A DNA stretch of 38,653 nt from Bacteroidota bacterium (GCA_018267615.1 JAFDYD010000026.1:15611-54263), one strand, 5' to 3'; positions 1-9,368 are shown, counted from the first letter of the stretch. The notes: generated by a model from the sequence alone, not told the origin. Made by a program: numbers and translations.

Positions 1-62
1 CTACATCACAAATCAGAAAATCTTTCGATTCAAACATTCATTCATTTGCATATTAACTTACT

Positions 63-70
63 TATTTTTG
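63..70 (+). promoter_or_regulatory. Bacteroidota -7 promoter element for the RluD-like gene
   Basis: TATTTTTG matches TAnnTTTG exactly and ends 14 nt before the ATG at 85. No well-spaced -33 TTG is visible. The element supports the start at 85 over an upstream in-frame ATG at 46, which would lie upstream of the transcript. Confidence 0.5.
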
Positions 71-84
71 CAAAAACAACCAGC

Positions 85-1140
85 ATGCCAGGTGCCCTGA
101 AACAAAATGATGAACTGGAAGAATCGGGTGAATCTTCGGAGGAGTTGTATGAGCGCATGAACATCACCGTGGATAAGGGCCAAGAGCCTTTCCGGCTCGA
201 CAAATTTCTCGCCGGAAGAATGGAAAATGCCTCGCGCAATAAAATTCAACAAGCCATTGAAGCGGGAAGAATACTCGTCAATAATAAAATCGTTCAGGCA
301 AATTATAAGATCCGTCCGTCGGATAATATCATTATCTATTCCGAAAAGCAGGTTCATGGCGAAGAGATCATCCCTGAAAAAATTCCACTGAATATTGTTT
401 ATGAAGATGACGATGTAATGATCATCAATAAACCCGCTGGACTGGTTGTGCATCCTGCTTCGGGCAATTACACCGGTACTTTAATTAATGGTGTTGCCTA
501 TTATCTTCAGCAAAAAAACGCCGCCATTAATGAAGAAACACTTCCACGCTTCGGGTTGGTGCACCGTATCGATAAAAACACGAGTGGCTTGATGGTGTTG
601 GCAAAAACAGAAAAAGCAGTAGCCAGTTTAGCAAAACAATTTTTTGATCACACGGTAAAGCGTCAATACATGGCGGTTGTGTGGGGCGATATCGCGGAAG
701 AAACCGGGACAATCATTGCGCATGTTGGAAGACACAAACGTTTTCGAAAATTATTCGATGCATATCCTGAAGGCGATTATGGTAAAGAAGCGATCACTCA
801 CTATAAAGTGCTCGAACGTTTTGGATATGTAACATTGGTGCAATGTATACTTGAAACAGGAAGAACCCACCAGATCCGGGTTCACATGAAATATATTGGT
901 CATCCACTATTTAGCGATGAAACTTATGGCGGCGATAAAATCGTGAAAGGAACTGTATTTAGTAAATACAAACAATTTGTTGAAAATTGTTTTGAGATTT
1001 GTCCGCGTCAGGCACTTCACGCCAAAACAATCGGCTTTATTCATCCGACTACAAAAAAAGAAATGCTATTTGAAAGTGAACTGCCGGATGATATGAAGAA
1101 GTTAATTGAGAAATGGAGAGGCTATATAACTTCTGATTGA
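85..1140 (+). CDS. rluD: RluA/RluD-family 23S rRNA pseudouridine synthase
   Basis: This enzyme isomerises specific uridines in structured RNA, most likely 23S rRNA, to pseudouridine. From the ATG at 85 it has 351 residues. An N-terminal S4 RNA-binding domain (about residues 35-90, around RLDKFL and NKIQQAI) is followed by the catalytic domain. The signature HRIDKNTSGLMVLAKT sits near residues 160-175, with the catalytic Asp about residue 163, and the late motif GRTHQIRVHM is present. Length and S4 domain fit RluD-type enzymes. An ATG at 46 would overlap the -7 element. An ATG at 157 would cut off the LYER segment, which I recall as conserved in this family. The exact RNA target is inferred, not shown. 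It converges on def. Confidence 0.9.
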   Translation: MPGALKQNDELEESGESSEELYERMNITVDKGQEPFRLDKFLAGRMENASRNKIQQAIEAGRILVNNKIVQANYKIRPSDNIIIYSEKQVHGEEIIPEKIPLNIVYEDDDVMIINKPAGLVVHPASGNYTGTLINGVAYYLQQKNAAINEETLPRFGLVHRIDKNTSGLMVLAKTEKAVASLAKQFFDHTVKRQYMAVVWGDIAEETGTIIAHVGRHKRFRKLFDAYPEGDYGKEAITHYKVLERFGYVTLVQCILETGRTHQIRVHMKYIGHPLFSDETYGGDKIVKGTVFSKYKQFVENCFEICPRQALHAKTIGFIHPTTKKEMLFESELPDDMKKLIEKWRGYITSD

Positions 1141-1141
1141 T

Positions 1142-1292
1142 GCGGAGACGGTTTAATTTTTGAATGGTTCTTCTTGAAATAATTAACTATGTAAAATTCA
1201 TTATGAATAATTCTATTTACTGTAAATACTATTTGGAAATATTACATAACCCATCATACCAATCAGAGCGATTCAGCAATTAAACCCTCCGA
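1142..1292. repeat. Weak bipartite inverted repeat in the rluD/def convergent gap
   Basis: The gap between the converging rluD and def stops is AT-rich. Short arms at its edges, around GGTTTAAT (1150-1157) and ATTAAACC (1279-1286) with CGGAG/CTCCG outside, can pair. They enclose about 120 nt that include the palindrome ATTTAC-T-GTAAAT. This is the weakest member of the intergenic inverted repeats seen across the window. Confidence 0.3.
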
Positions 1293-1299
1293 GCATCCA

Positions 1300-1884
1300 T
1301 CAGAAGTTTTTCGGAAATGACATCTTATAATCCACGCTGATTTTCCCTTTAGAAATATCATCCAATTTGCCTTTGAGCAATTTTCTTTTCAATGGTTTAA
1401 GATAATCGATGAATAATTTTCCTTCGATATGATCGTATTCATGAAGAATGATTCTTGCAGTGATTCCATTGAACGTATCCGTATGTTGTTCGAAATTTTC
1501 ATCTACATAGTCTATTGTCACTTCTTCATCGCGAACAACATCTTCCCTGATTTTTGGAATACTGAGGCATCCTTCATTATAAGCCCAAGGCTGACCATTT
1601 AATTTTTTTATGTGGGCATTGATGAAAACTTTTTTAAAGCCGGGGCCATCAGGATATTTGCCCTTGTCTTCTTCGTCCTGGTTGGCAAATATTTGGCTAC
1701 TATCGATCACGAATAGACGAATATCGCGATTAATCTGCGGAGCTGCCAAACCCACGCCGCTACTAGAATACATGGTTTCCCACATATCCTCGATCAGTTT
1801 TGCGAGACCGGAATAGTCAGGAGTAATGTCCTTACAAACTGTTCTTAAAATCGGCGCTCCGTATGCCACAATCGGTAAAATCAT
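1300..1884 (-). CDS. def: Peptide deformylase
   Basis: Peptide deformylase removes the formyl group from the N-terminal methionine of nascent proteins, as an Fe2+/Zn2+ hydrolase. The three family motifs are intact: GVGLAAPQ (residues 43-50), EGCLSIP with metal ligand Cys106, and HEYDH with His148, catalytic Glu149 and His152. The start MILPIVAYG at 1884 gives 194 residues, normal for the family. A longer in-frame reading to 2073 would run through a 30-bp inverted repeat and into ruvX, so it is rejected. An exact -7 element lies 17 nt upstream. The gene therefore seems to be transcribed on its own, although it follows the ruvX cluster on the same strand. Confidence 0.95.
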   Translation of the reverse strand: MILPIVAYGAPILRTVCKDITPDYSGLAKLIEDMWETMYSSSGVGLAAPQINRDIRLFVIDSSQIFANQDEEDKGKYPDGPGFKKVFINAHIKKLNGQPWAYNEGCLSIPKIREDVVRDEEVTIDYVDENFEQHTDTFNGITARIILHEYDHIEGKLFIDYLKPLKRKLLKGKLDDISKGKISVDYKMSFPKNF

Positions 1885-1901
1885 AATGCACTGAATTGCC
1901 G

Positions 1902-1909
1902 CAAAATTA
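1902..1909 (-). promoter_or_regulatory. -7 promoter element for def
   Basis: Read on the minus strand, TAATTTTG matches TAnnTTTG. It lies 17 nt before the def ATG. The nearest upstream TTG is 26 nt away, wider than the usual 17-23. Confidence 0.5.
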
Positions 1910-1957
1910 AAGATTTTTGAGCATTTTTTGGCTGCCAAAGATGTTGGTAGCGGCACA

Positions 1958-2026
1958 GACAAGAGCGGAGAAACAGAGCAGAGAGCGAAGAGTTTTGCGC
2001 TCTCCGCTCTGTTTCTCCGCTCTGTC
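1958..2026. repeat. Long inverted repeat abutting the ruvX stop codon
   Basis: The arms at about 1958-1988 and 1998-2026 pair over roughly 30 bp with one inserted base and one mismatch. They are built from the reiterated word GAGCGGAGA / AAACAGAGC. The right arm ends directly at the ruvX stop codon (2027-2029). The module CGCTCTCCGCTCTGTTTCT recurs in the inverted repeat at 35.7 kb. There is no U-tract. Confidence 0.85.
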
Positions 2027-2440
2027 TTACATATGTTCTCGCATATATTCCTGCAGCATGATAGTAGCCGCAATTTTATCTACCATCCCTTTATCTTGTC
2101 TTTGTTTTTTTTTCATACCCATATCAATCATAGCACGCGATGCCATCTTGGAAGTAAATCGCTCATCGATCATTTTAATTGGAATTGCCGGGAATTTATT
2201 TCCTAGTTCTTCAACAATGCGTTTTACCGGAAGCGTCGCATGTGTGTCCGAGTCGTCAAGATTTTTTGGTTCACCAATTAATATCAGTTCAACCGATTCT
2301 TTTTTAAAATATTCTTCAAGAAAAGAAATGAGCTTGGAAGATTCGATGGTTGTCAACGCACCTGCAATAATTTTTAACGGATCGCTAACAGCAATGCCTG
2401 TCCGTTTTAAACCATAATCTATAGCAAGAATGCGCGACAC
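2027..2440 (-). CDS. ruvX: RuvX/YqgF pre-16S rRNA nuclease (putative Holliday junction resolvase)
   Basis: This is an RNase H-fold nuclease of the YqgF family, involved in 16S rRNA 5' end maturation and annotated historically as a Holliday junction resolvase. The 137-residue length is typical. Visible motifs are IDYGLKRTGIAVSD near the N-terminus, GEPKNLDDSD in the middle, MIDERFTS, and the C-terminal VDKIAATIMLQEYM. The start codon is GTG: no in-frame ATG exists between it and the upstream ubiA stop 12 nt away, and MSRILAIDYG is the expected N-terminus. It is very probably co-transcribed with ubiA and the SpoU methyltransferase gene, and the inverted repeat at its stop separates it from def. 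Confidence 0.9.
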   Translation of the reverse strand: MSRILAIDYGLKRTGIAVSDPLKIIAGALTTIESSKLISFLEEYFKKESVELILIGEPKNLDDSDTHATLPVKRIVEELGNKFPAIPIKMIDERFTSKMASRAMIDMGMKKKQRQDKGMVDKIAATIMLQEYMREHM

Positions 2441-2452
2441 GTTAATGAAAAT

Positions 2453-3388
2453 TTAGCGATAGATAGAATAATGGTGAGATAAATTAGCTGAATGACTAGT
2501 CAGAAAAATATCTACAATTACAAATATTGCAAATACTACGCTTGCTATACCATTCGCTGTCATAAATGCAAGATTGACTTTACTAAGATCATTTGGTTTT
2601 ACGATTGAATGTTGATAGATCAGCATGCCCATGAAGATCGCAACGCCTATCCAATACCACCAGCCGAAAGCACCAAAAAATCCGGCGGACACTACACAAG
2701 CCGCGCTCAACAAATGAAACAATTCAGAAACACGCAGTGCTTTTGATTTTCCAAGCCAGGATGGCATCGAATACAGTTGATTCGATTTATCAAATTCCTC
2801 GTCTTGTAATGCATAAATGATATCAAATCCGCTCACCCAAAATATGACGGCGAAAGAAAATAAAATCGGAAGAAGAGAGAAATGACCAACGACGGCAAGA
2901 TATGCACCGATGGGCGCCAATGACAATCCCAGTCCCAATACCAAATGACAAAGCGGAGTAAACCTCTTTGTATAACTATAAAACAGAATCACAAATAAAG
3001 CAACGGGCGATAAGAAAAAACAAAGCCCATTAATAAAGAAACAAGTGACCACAAATAAAATACATGATATAATTGTAAATCTGAGCGCGCTATTTGCAGA
3101 AATAATTCCGGATGGAATTTCCCGAATAGCAGTGCGCGGATTCTTTGCATCGAAACTCCGGTCGAGATACCTGTTGAAAGCCATTGCAGCGCTTCGCGCA
3201 AAAACCATACACAAAATGACAAGCACAAATTTCAGCGGACCCGCATACCAAAAACCTGCACTCTTATTCAAATTCCACGCCCCGCTACTATCTTGTATGC
3301 CTAGGAAAAATCCGATCATTGCAAAAGGCATCGCAAAAATGGTATGCGAAAATTTTATCAGGCTCAAATAGTTTTTTACTGTGCTCAT
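2453..3388 (-). CDS. ubiA: UbiA-family membrane prenyltransferase (MqnP / 4-hydroxybenzoate polyprenyltransferase type)
   Basis: UbiA-family enzymes attach a polyprenyl chain to an aromatic acceptor in the membrane during quinone synthesis. The 311-residue protein has about eight hydrophobic helices. Both Asp-rich diphosphate-binding motifs are present: NRYLDRSFDAKNPRTA (NxxxDxxxD) and DEEFDKSNQ. The DAKNPRTA context resembles the UbiA-like enzyme of the futalosine menaquinone pathway (MqnP), so menaquinone synthesis is the more likely role. That is inference, because no other quinone genes are in the window. It lies 27 nt downstream of the SpoU methyltransferase gene and 12 nt upstream of ruvX, consistent with one operon. 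Confidence 0.85.
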   Translation of the reverse strand: MSTVKNYLSLIKFSHTIFAMPFAMIGFFLGIQDSSGAWNLNKSAGFWYAGPLKFVLVILCMVFARSAAMAFNRYLDRSFDAKNPRTAIREIPSGIISANSALRFTIISCILFVVTCFFINGLCFFLSPVALFVILFYSYTKRFTPLCHLVLGLGLSLAPIGAYLAVVGHFSLLPILFSFAVIFWVSGFDIIYALQDEEFDKSNQLYSMPSWLGKSKALRVSELFHLLSAACVVSAGFFGAFGWWYWIGVAIFMGMLIYQHSIVKPNDLSKVNLAFMTANGIASVVFAIFVIVDIFLTSHSANLSHHYSIYR

Positions 3389-3415
3389 TTCATTTTATTA
3401 TATCTTAAAAATCAT

Positions 3416-3952
3416 TTAAATCCCACTGATCCTGGTTCTGACAACTTCCCATAAAACAATTCCAGCCGCAACGGAAACATTCAAAGAATGCTTCATTCCA
3501 AACTGAGGTATCTCAATAAATATGTCTGCCATTTTCAAAACATCTTCACTGATTCCACTCACTTCATTGCCAAAAATAATTGCCAACTTATCTTTTTGTA
3601 CCGACGAAAAATCTTTTAAAGAAATACTTTTTTCAACCTGTTCGACTGCCGCAATTGTGTAACCATCCTTTTTTAAGCAGTCAATTGCTTCTACTGCATT
3701 ATCAAAATATTTCCAATCCACTGTTTCCGTTGCTCCCAATGCCGTTTTGTTAATATCGCGATGCGGCGGTTGCGGCGTATATCCGCAAAGATAAATTGCC
3801 TGCAACAAAAAGGCATCGGCTGTACGAAATACGCTGCCCACATTATGCATGCTGCGAATATTATCCAATATAACAACAACGGGAATTTTATCAGACCCTT
3901 TGAATTCAGCTACCGTTTTGCGGTTAAGCTCGTCCATACCAAGTTTCCGCAT
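3416..3952 (-). CDS. TrmH/SpoU-family RNA 2'-O-methyltransferase
   Basis: This is a SPOUT-class methyltransferase, probably adding a 2'-O-methyl group to tRNA or rRNA. Visible motifs are LDNIRSMHNVGSVFRTAD (motif 1 with Asn and Arg), IIFGNEVSGI (motif 2) and IPQFGMKHSLNVSVAAG (motif 3, the AdoMet knot). The start at 3952 (MRKLGMDELNRK) gives 178 residues. A longer frame to 4042 adds 30 unconserved-looking residues and would leave only 44 bp to mutS. A perfect -7 element sits only 4 nt before the 3952 ATG, so the transcript may be leaderless. It heads the trmH-like/ubiA/ruvX cluster. The RNA target cannot be told from sequence. Confidence 0.85.
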   Translation of the reverse strand: MRKLGMDELNRKTVAEFKGSDKIPVVVILDNIRSMHNVGSVFRTADAFLLQAIYLCGYTPQPPHRDINKTALGATETVDWKYFDNAVEAIDCLKKDGYTIAAVEQVEKSISLKDFSSVQKDKLAIIFGNEVSGISEDVLKMADIFIEIPQFGMKHSLNVSVAAGIVLWEVVRTRISGI

Positions 3953-3956
3953 GGCG

Positions 3957-3964
3957 CAAAGATA
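3957..3964 (-). promoter_or_regulatory. -7 promoter element almost touching the SpoU methyltransferase start
   Basis: On the minus strand TATCTTTG is followed by CGCC and then ATG. If transcription starts about 5 nt after the element, as in known Bacteroidota promoters, the mRNA would begin at or next to the AUG. The same TTTGCGCCATG arrangement occurs at the TPR lipoprotein gene at 33.16 kb. Confidence 0.5.
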
Positions 3965-4086
3965 CCCAATAGCAACCTCATTTTCCACATCAGGTGAAAC
4001 CACCTTTTTTATGCCGTTCACTTCCTTATTTTTGTTGCCCATGCCTATATTGAGGTAGTTTGCTTTGCGGCATGATCAAACAATAA

Positions 4087-6708
4087 ATGACCAAGAATTC
4101 GCTGGATACACCACTCATGCAACAGCATCGGGCAATCAAACAAAAATATCCTGACGCCGTCCTATTGTTTCGTGTGGGTGATTTTTATGAAACTTTTGGT
4201 GAAGATGCCATCACCGCTTCGCGTGTACTCGGGATCACACTTACAAAAAGAAATAACGGTGCGGCAGCTTCCAGTGATCTCGCCGGGTTTCCTTATCACG
4301 CGCTGGATACTTACCTGCACAAGCTTGTGAAAGCAGGTTATCGCGTGGCGGTTTGTGATCAATTGGAAGATCCGAAATCTGTAAAAGGGATTGTAAAGCG
4401 AGGAGTAACGGAGATGGTTACCCCAGGCATTGCAACCAACGACAAATTGCTTGAACATTCCAGCAACAATTTTCTTGCGGCAATTCATTTTTCTGAAAAT
4501 AAATTAGGGATAGCTTTTCTCGATATTTCAACCGGTGAGTTTTTTGCAAGCGAAGGGAACCAGGAGTATGTTGATAAATTATTGCAAACCTTAAAGCCCG
4601 CGGAAATTATCTTTCAGCGTAATCATCAGAAACATTTTAAAGAAGTTTTTGGAACAAAATTCTATACTTACACATTAGAGAGTTGGATTTTCGATGAGAC
4701 TTTTGCAAAAGAAAATTTATTAAAACATTTTCAGACACATTCACTCAAAGGTTTTGGTATTGAAGAATTGCATGAAGGGATCGTTGCAGCCGGAGCCATT
4801 TTACATTATCTGAAAGAAACAGAGCACCCGAATCTGCAACATATCACTTCCATTCAACGAATAGATCGGGATGACTATTTATGGATGGATAAATTCACAG
4901 TAAGAAATCTTGAATTGCTCGGCGGGGCGGACAATATGCAAACGTTGATAAAAGTGCTTGATAACACTGTTGGTCCGATGGGTGCGAGATTGTTGAAACG
5001 ATGGATTGTAATGCCGTTGAATGATCTGAAACGAATCAACGAACGGCTTGACCTTGTCGAATTTTTTATAAAAGAAGTTGATATCAGGAATAAAATCGCG
5101 CAGCATATTAAACAGTGCGGCGATATTGAAAGACTAGTCAGCAAAATTCCGGTTAAGAAAATAAATCCGCGCGAAGTGCTGCAGGTTGCAAGAGGGTTGC
5201 ATCATTGTCAGGAAATTAAATTGATATGCGCATCCGCCAATAATGAATATCTTAAACGACTCGCAGATTCTTTGAATCCATGCCAATATATCGTTGAAAA
5301 AATTACGCGTGAAATTGCAGACAATCCACCTGCCACTGCTGCTAAGGGCGACATGATCAGAGCCGGCATCAATAACGAACTGGATAAGTTGAGAGAGATT
5401 GCCATGGGAGGCAAACAATACCTGATCGAATTGCAACAAAAAGAATCCGAAACAACAGGCATATCATCTTTGAAAATAAGTTTCAATAATGTATTTGGTT
5501 ATTATCTCGAGGTAACGAATGTCCACAAAAACAAAGTGCCTTCAACATGGATGCGAAAACAAACGCTCGCTAATGCGGAGAGATATATCACTCCTGAACT
5601 TAAAGAATATGAAGAGAAAATAACTGGAGCGGAAGAAAAAATCTTATCGATTGAAATGGAAATATATGAGCAGTTGATACGTGAACTGCAAGATTATATT
5701 GCCCCGGTCCAGGTAAATAGCAACGTGCTTGCAATACTCGATGTCCTTATTTGTTTTGCGAACAATGCGCTTCAATACAATTATAAAAAACCACAACTAC
5801 ATGAAGGTTTTGAATTGGAAATGACAGAGAGCCGTCATCCCGTTATCGAAAGAAATTTGCCACCGGGTGAAAATTATATTGCGAACGACATTTTACTTGA
5901 CCCATCTTCACAACAAATTATTATTCTCACCGGGCCGAACATGAGTGGAAAGAGTGCGCTGTTGCGTCAAACAGGATTGATCACATTAATGGCGCACGCG
6001 GGAAGTTTTGTTCCTGTGAATAGTGCAAAAATTCCGTTGACGGATAAAATTTTTACGAGGGTTGGCGCTTCTGATAATCTCAGCGCAGGAGAATCGACTT
6101 TTATGGTGGAGATGAATGAAACCGCGAGCATCATCAACAATATCACTGGCAGAAGCTTGATACTACTGGATGAAATTGGTCGAGGCACTTCCACCTACGA
6201 TGGAATTTCTATTGCATGGAGTATCGCAGAATATTTGCATAACACTTCGTTTGCCCCGAAAACTCTTTTCGCCACGCATTATCATGAACTGAACGAGCTT
6301 GAAAATAAATTGCCTCGCGTAAAAAATTATCACATCACCAATAAAGAAATCGGAAATAAAATAATTTTTCTGCGCAAACTTGCTACCGGTGGCAGCACGC
6401 ACAGTTTTGGCATTCACGTTGCAAAAATGGCCGGCATGCCACCTGTACTTATTCAAAGAGCCAATGAAATATTAAAGCAATTGGAAGAAAGTCGCGAGGG
6501 CCATGAAAATTCCAACTCGGGAAGTAATGAAAAAATACAGCAGCAATTAAAGAAACTTTCGGCTCCTGAAATGCAACTTTCAATTTTTGATGCGCATTCG
6601 CAGACTTTTGAGGACATTAGAAAATTACTCGACGATATCGATATCAACCGGTTGACTCCTGTTGAAGCGTTGTTGAAATTAAATGAGATCAAAGGGCTGC
6701 TCAAATAA
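4087..6708 (+). CDS. mutS: DNA mismatch repair protein MutS
   Basis: MutS recognises mispaired bases and starts mismatch repair. The 873 residues cover all MutS1 domains. The mismatch-reading Phe-x-Glu motif is intact (GDFYETFG, Phe33 and Glu35). The ATPase has Walker A GPNMSGKS (residues 616-623, Lys622), Walker B LILLDEIGRGTSTYDG (Asp695, Glu696) and the following ATHYHEL switch. The C-terminal tail ends in a helical region suited to dimer or tetramer contacts. It is divergent from the SpoU methyltransferase cluster and convergent with the ABC permease (48 bp between stops). A TAnnTTTG match lies at 4027-4034, 52 nt upstream, but without a spaced TTG. Confidence 0.97.
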   Translation: MTKNSLDTPLMQQHRAIKQKYPDAVLLFRVGDFYETFGEDAITASRVLGITLTKRNNGAAASSDLAGFPYHALDTYLHKLVKAGYRVAVCDQLEDPKSVKGIVKRGVTEMVTPGIATNDKLLEHSSNNFLAAIHFSENKLGIAFLDISTGEFFASEGNQEYVDKLLQTLKPAEIIFQRNHQKHFKEVFGTKFYTYTLESWIFDETFAKENLLKHFQTHSLKGFGIEELHEGIVAAGAILHYLKETEHPNLQHITSIQRIDRDDYLWMDKFTVRNLELLGGADNMQTLIKVLDNTVGPMGARLLKRWIVMPLNDLKRINERLDLVEFFIKEVDIRNKIAQHIKQCGDIERLVSKIPVKKINPREVLQVARGLHHCQEIKLICASANNEYLKRLADSLNPCQYIVEKITREIADNPPATAAKGDMIRAGINNELDKLREIAMGGKQYLIELQQKESETTGISSLKISFNNVFGYYLEVTNVHKNKVPSTWMRKQTLANAERYITPELKEYEEKITGAEEKILSIEMEIYEQLIRELQDYIAPVQVNSNVLAILDVLICFANNALQYNYKKPQLHEGFELEMTESRHPVIERNLPPGENYIANDILLDPSSQQIIILTGPNMSGKSALLRQTGLITLMAHAGSFVPVNSAKIPLTDKIFTRVGASDNLSAGESTFMVEMNETASIINNITGRSLILLDEIGRGTSTYDGISIAWSIAEYLHNTSFAPKTLFATHYHELNELENKLPRVKNYHITNKEIGNKIIFLRKLATGGSTHSFGIHVAKMAGMPPVLIQRANEILKQLEESREGHENSNSGSNEKIQQQLKKLSAPEMQLSIFDAHSQTFEDIRKLLDDIDINRLTPVEALLKLNEIKGLLK

Positions 6709-6756
6709 ATTAAACCCGTTGCCGATTATTTCCTGGGTCCTTATCTTCAAAATTTA

Positions 6757-9126
6757 TTACTGCGAACGAAGACTCTTCACTGGGTTTGTTACTGCCGCTT
6801 TGATCGCCTGGAAACTTACTGTAGCCAAAGCAATCGCAATTGCCAACAAACCGGAAGCAATAAATACAAACACGCTGATATTGATTCGGTAATTATAACT
6901 TTCCAGCCATTTGTGCATAGCTACCCATGCAATTGGTGATGCAATAATGAGAGAAATAAGGACCAGCTTCACGAAATCTTTCGATAGTAAGGCAGTGATA
7001 CTCGTAACTGATGCGCCGAGTACTTTTCTTACACCAATCTCTTTAATCCTCGCTTCGGCTACATAAGTAGCGAGACCGAACAAACCCAGACAGGAAATAA
7101 AAATCGTGAGACCGGCAAATAAACCAGCCAATGTTCCGGTACGTTTTTCATCTTCAAATTTGGACGCATAATCTTCATCAACAAAATTGTATGTGAAAAG
7201 ATATGATGGATCGTACTTGTTGACAATCGCTTCTGTTGTTTTCAAATTTTTTGCGGTCGTGTTTTTGCTATTGAATTTAATCTGGATAGTATTGAACCAT
7301 GCTTTCGGTCCATAGATGAGCATAGGCTTTGTGGGCTCATAAGGAGATTCCAAAATAAAATCTTTGATCACACCAATCACGTGCCATTGCTGACCGTTGT
7401 CTTTTACCAGTTGTCCGATAGGGTTTTTAAATTTCATTACTTTCAAAGCTGATTCGTTTAATATCATCCCCAGTGAATCAGTAGGATATTTCTGAACATC
7501 GATATCACGTCCGTTCACAAATGTGAGGCCGGCGGTTGTGCCGAGGCTTCCGTCTTCATTATATCTTCTGAAATCGGTTTTGTCGTTTGGATCTTTTCCC
7601 TCCCATTCTTGTCCCCAGCCATCACTCCAACTCTGCGTTAGCGGTGCACTTGTTTTTGTTACAGACGTCGCCGTTCCTGATCCCAGCAAATCATTTTTAA
7701 TAAGCGTATAATTTTTTTCGATATTATCGCTGAGATAAATATATACCAGATTGCTCCGGTCATAACCCGATTGCCGGTTCCTTGCATAATCGATTTGCTG
7801 TTTTACGATAATGGTGCAAATGATCAATACAATTGCAAAGGTGAATTGCAGCACCACCAATACTTTCCGAGGGTTGATTGCAGCATTTGATTTTTTGAAT
7901 GTTCCTTTCAACACTTTTACGGGTTGAAAAGATGATAAGAAAAATGCCGGGTAACTTCCGGCTAAAAAACCGGTGAATAAAACAAACCCAATACCGCCGA
8001 GCCAGAAATAAGGATTTGCATATGGTATGTATAAATTTTTATCAGTGAGCTGATTGAAACCTGAAATACTTAATTGCACAATACCGATCGCAATAACACC
8101 GGCAAAAAAAGCCAGCAAAATAGATTCGCCGATGAATTGGCTGATTAAAGAAAATTTCTGCGCGCCAACCACTTTGCGAATACCAACTTCTTTTGCACGT
8201 TTCTCGCTGCGTGCTGTACTCAGATTCATGAAGTTGATACAAGCGATCAACAAAACAAATGCAGCGATGATTCCGAATAGTTTTACAAATGTGATCCTTC
8301 CTCCTCCGCTTTCATAACCATCTTGAAAATAGGAATAAAGGCGCCAGCGACTCATCGGGTAAAAGAACATTTGCCAATTATCTTTTTTTGCCTCTTCGTC
8401 ATATTTTTGTTTGAGCACTTTTATTTTTGGTTCAACGGAAGTCAGGCTGGTATTGGGTTTCAACAACACATACGTTCTTGTACTGTTATTTCCCCAATAC
8501 GCATCATCGCCACCGGTTTTTCTTAGATAGCTCCATGGAAACAAACACTCAAAATCAAAACGTGTGTTATTTGGTACATCCTTAGCGATACCTGTAACCG
8601 TGAAATTATCCGTATTGCGCACATTGATCATTTTCCCCATCGGATTTTCATTTCCAAAAAGTTTCTTAGCCAGTTTCTCAGTGATTACAATAGAATATGT
8701 TTCTTTCAGTACGGTCTTTGGATCACCTTTAACCAAAGGAAAACTGAACATTTGGAAAAAATTCGAATCGACATAATTACCAGCAATCATGAATTTTTTA
8801 TCGCCGAGCAGGAACAAAAACTTATTCTGCCAATTGACTCTTGTCGATTGTTCAACTTCAGGAAGGTCTCTTTCCAAAGTGCGGGCAAGAATTTTTGGCG
8901 TGGTATTCCATGCAGCTAGTTTGCCGTCTATTTTTGCGCGGTTCCAAACTTCGTAAATACGATCCTTCTTTTCGTGGAACTGGTCGTAGCTCACTTCATT
9001 TTGTATCCATAGTAAAATGATAATAGCGCTTGCCATGCCGATGGCAAGTCCGACGATGTTGATTGCGGAAAAGCCTTTATTGCGCCACAGGTTTCTGAAA
9101 GCTACCTTAAAAAAATTTTTTAGCAT
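6757..9126 (-). CDS. MacB/FtsX-type ABC transporter permease
   Basis: This is an inner-membrane permease of the MacB/FtsX superfamily. Its 789 residues hold a duplicated layout: N-terminal helix (about 18-41), periplasmic MacB_PCD domain, three helices with the cytoplasmic signature KEVGIRKVVGAQ, then a further helix, a second periplasmic domain and a final three helices with KEIGVRKVLGAS. Such double-length permeases are common in Bacteroidota, often several per genome and without an adjacent ATPase, as here. The substrate is unknown; family members act in efflux or in sensing antimicrobial compounds. A 19-bp palindrome lies 11 nt upstream of the ATG and could be an operator. Confidence 0.88.
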   Translation of the reverse strand: MLKNFFKVAFRNLWRNKGFSAINIVGLAIGMASAIIILLWIQNEVSYDQFHEKKDRIYEVWNRAKIDGKLAAWNTTPKILARTLERDLPEVEQSTRVNWQNKFLFLLGDKKFMIAGNYVDSNFFQMFSFPLVKGDPKTVLKETYSIVITEKLAKKLFGNENPMGKMINVRNTDNFTVTGIAKDVPNNTRFDFECLFPWSYLRKTGGDDAYWGNNSTRTYVLLKPNTSLTSVEPKIKVLKQKYDEEAKKDNWQMFFYPMSRWRLYSYFQDGYESGGGRITFVKLFGIIAAFVLLIACINFMNLSTARSEKRAKEVGIRKVVGAQKFSLISQFIGESILLAFFAGVIAIGIVQLSISGFNQLTDKNLYIPYANPYFWLGGIGFVLFTGFLAGSYPAFFLSSFQPVKVLKGTFKKSNAAINPRKVLVVLQFTFAIVLIICTIIVKQQIDYARNRQSGYDRSNLVYIYLSDNIEKNYTLIKNDLLGSGTATSVTKTSAPLTQSWSDGWGQEWEGKDPNDKTDFRRYNEDGSLGTTAGLTFVNGRDIDVQKYPTDSLGMILNESALKVMKFKNPIGQLVKDNGQQWHVIGVIKDFILESPYEPTKPMLIYGPKAWFNTIQIKFNSKNTTAKNLKTTEAIVNKYDPSYLFTYNFVDEDYASKFEDEKRTGTLAGLFAGLTIFISCLGLFGLATYVAEARIKEIGVRKVLGASVTSITALLSKDFVKLVLISLIIASPIAWVAMHKWLESYNYRINISVFVFIASGLLAIAIALATVSFQAIKAAVTNPVKSLRSQ

Positions 9127-9137
9127 GCTGCATGATT

Positions 9138-9156
9138 TTTATTGCCCGGCAATAAA
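9138..9156. promoter_or_regulatory. Perfect 19-bp palindrome upstream of the ABC permease
   Basis: TTTATTGCC-C-GGCAATAAA has 9-bp perfect arms around one central base. It lies 11 nt upstream of the permease ATG. Position and size suit a dimeric repressor site, but a short hairpin in the 5' leader is equally possible. The rest of the 242-bp divergent region shows no exact -7 element. Confidence 0.4.
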
Positions 9157-9368
9157 GTCGCCAGAGTTGGAAGAATGTTGCTTGTTAATAATAATTTTAT
9201 ATGGAAACAGGATTTATGCTGAATTTTGCTTTTGCAAATAAACGAGTTTGAGATCGATTCGTTCCTGTATCGGGTAAAATAATTACCTTTTGTTAACCTG
9301 ACTTGTGAATCGCAGCCTGTGTTTCACCCATAAAATTTCCATTTACTTCAAATATTAAAACTACGAAG

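Noticed and set aside
1885..2073. Extended 257-residue reading of peptide deformylase
   Set aside because: The extra 63 codons run through a 30-bp inverted repeat and the ruvX 3' end, and the family N-terminus starts at 1884.
4027..4034. Promoter of mutS (TATTTTTG)
   Set aside because: It is an exact -7 match but lies 52 nt from the ATG with no TTG at any usual spacing. In an AT-rich genome this may be chance.
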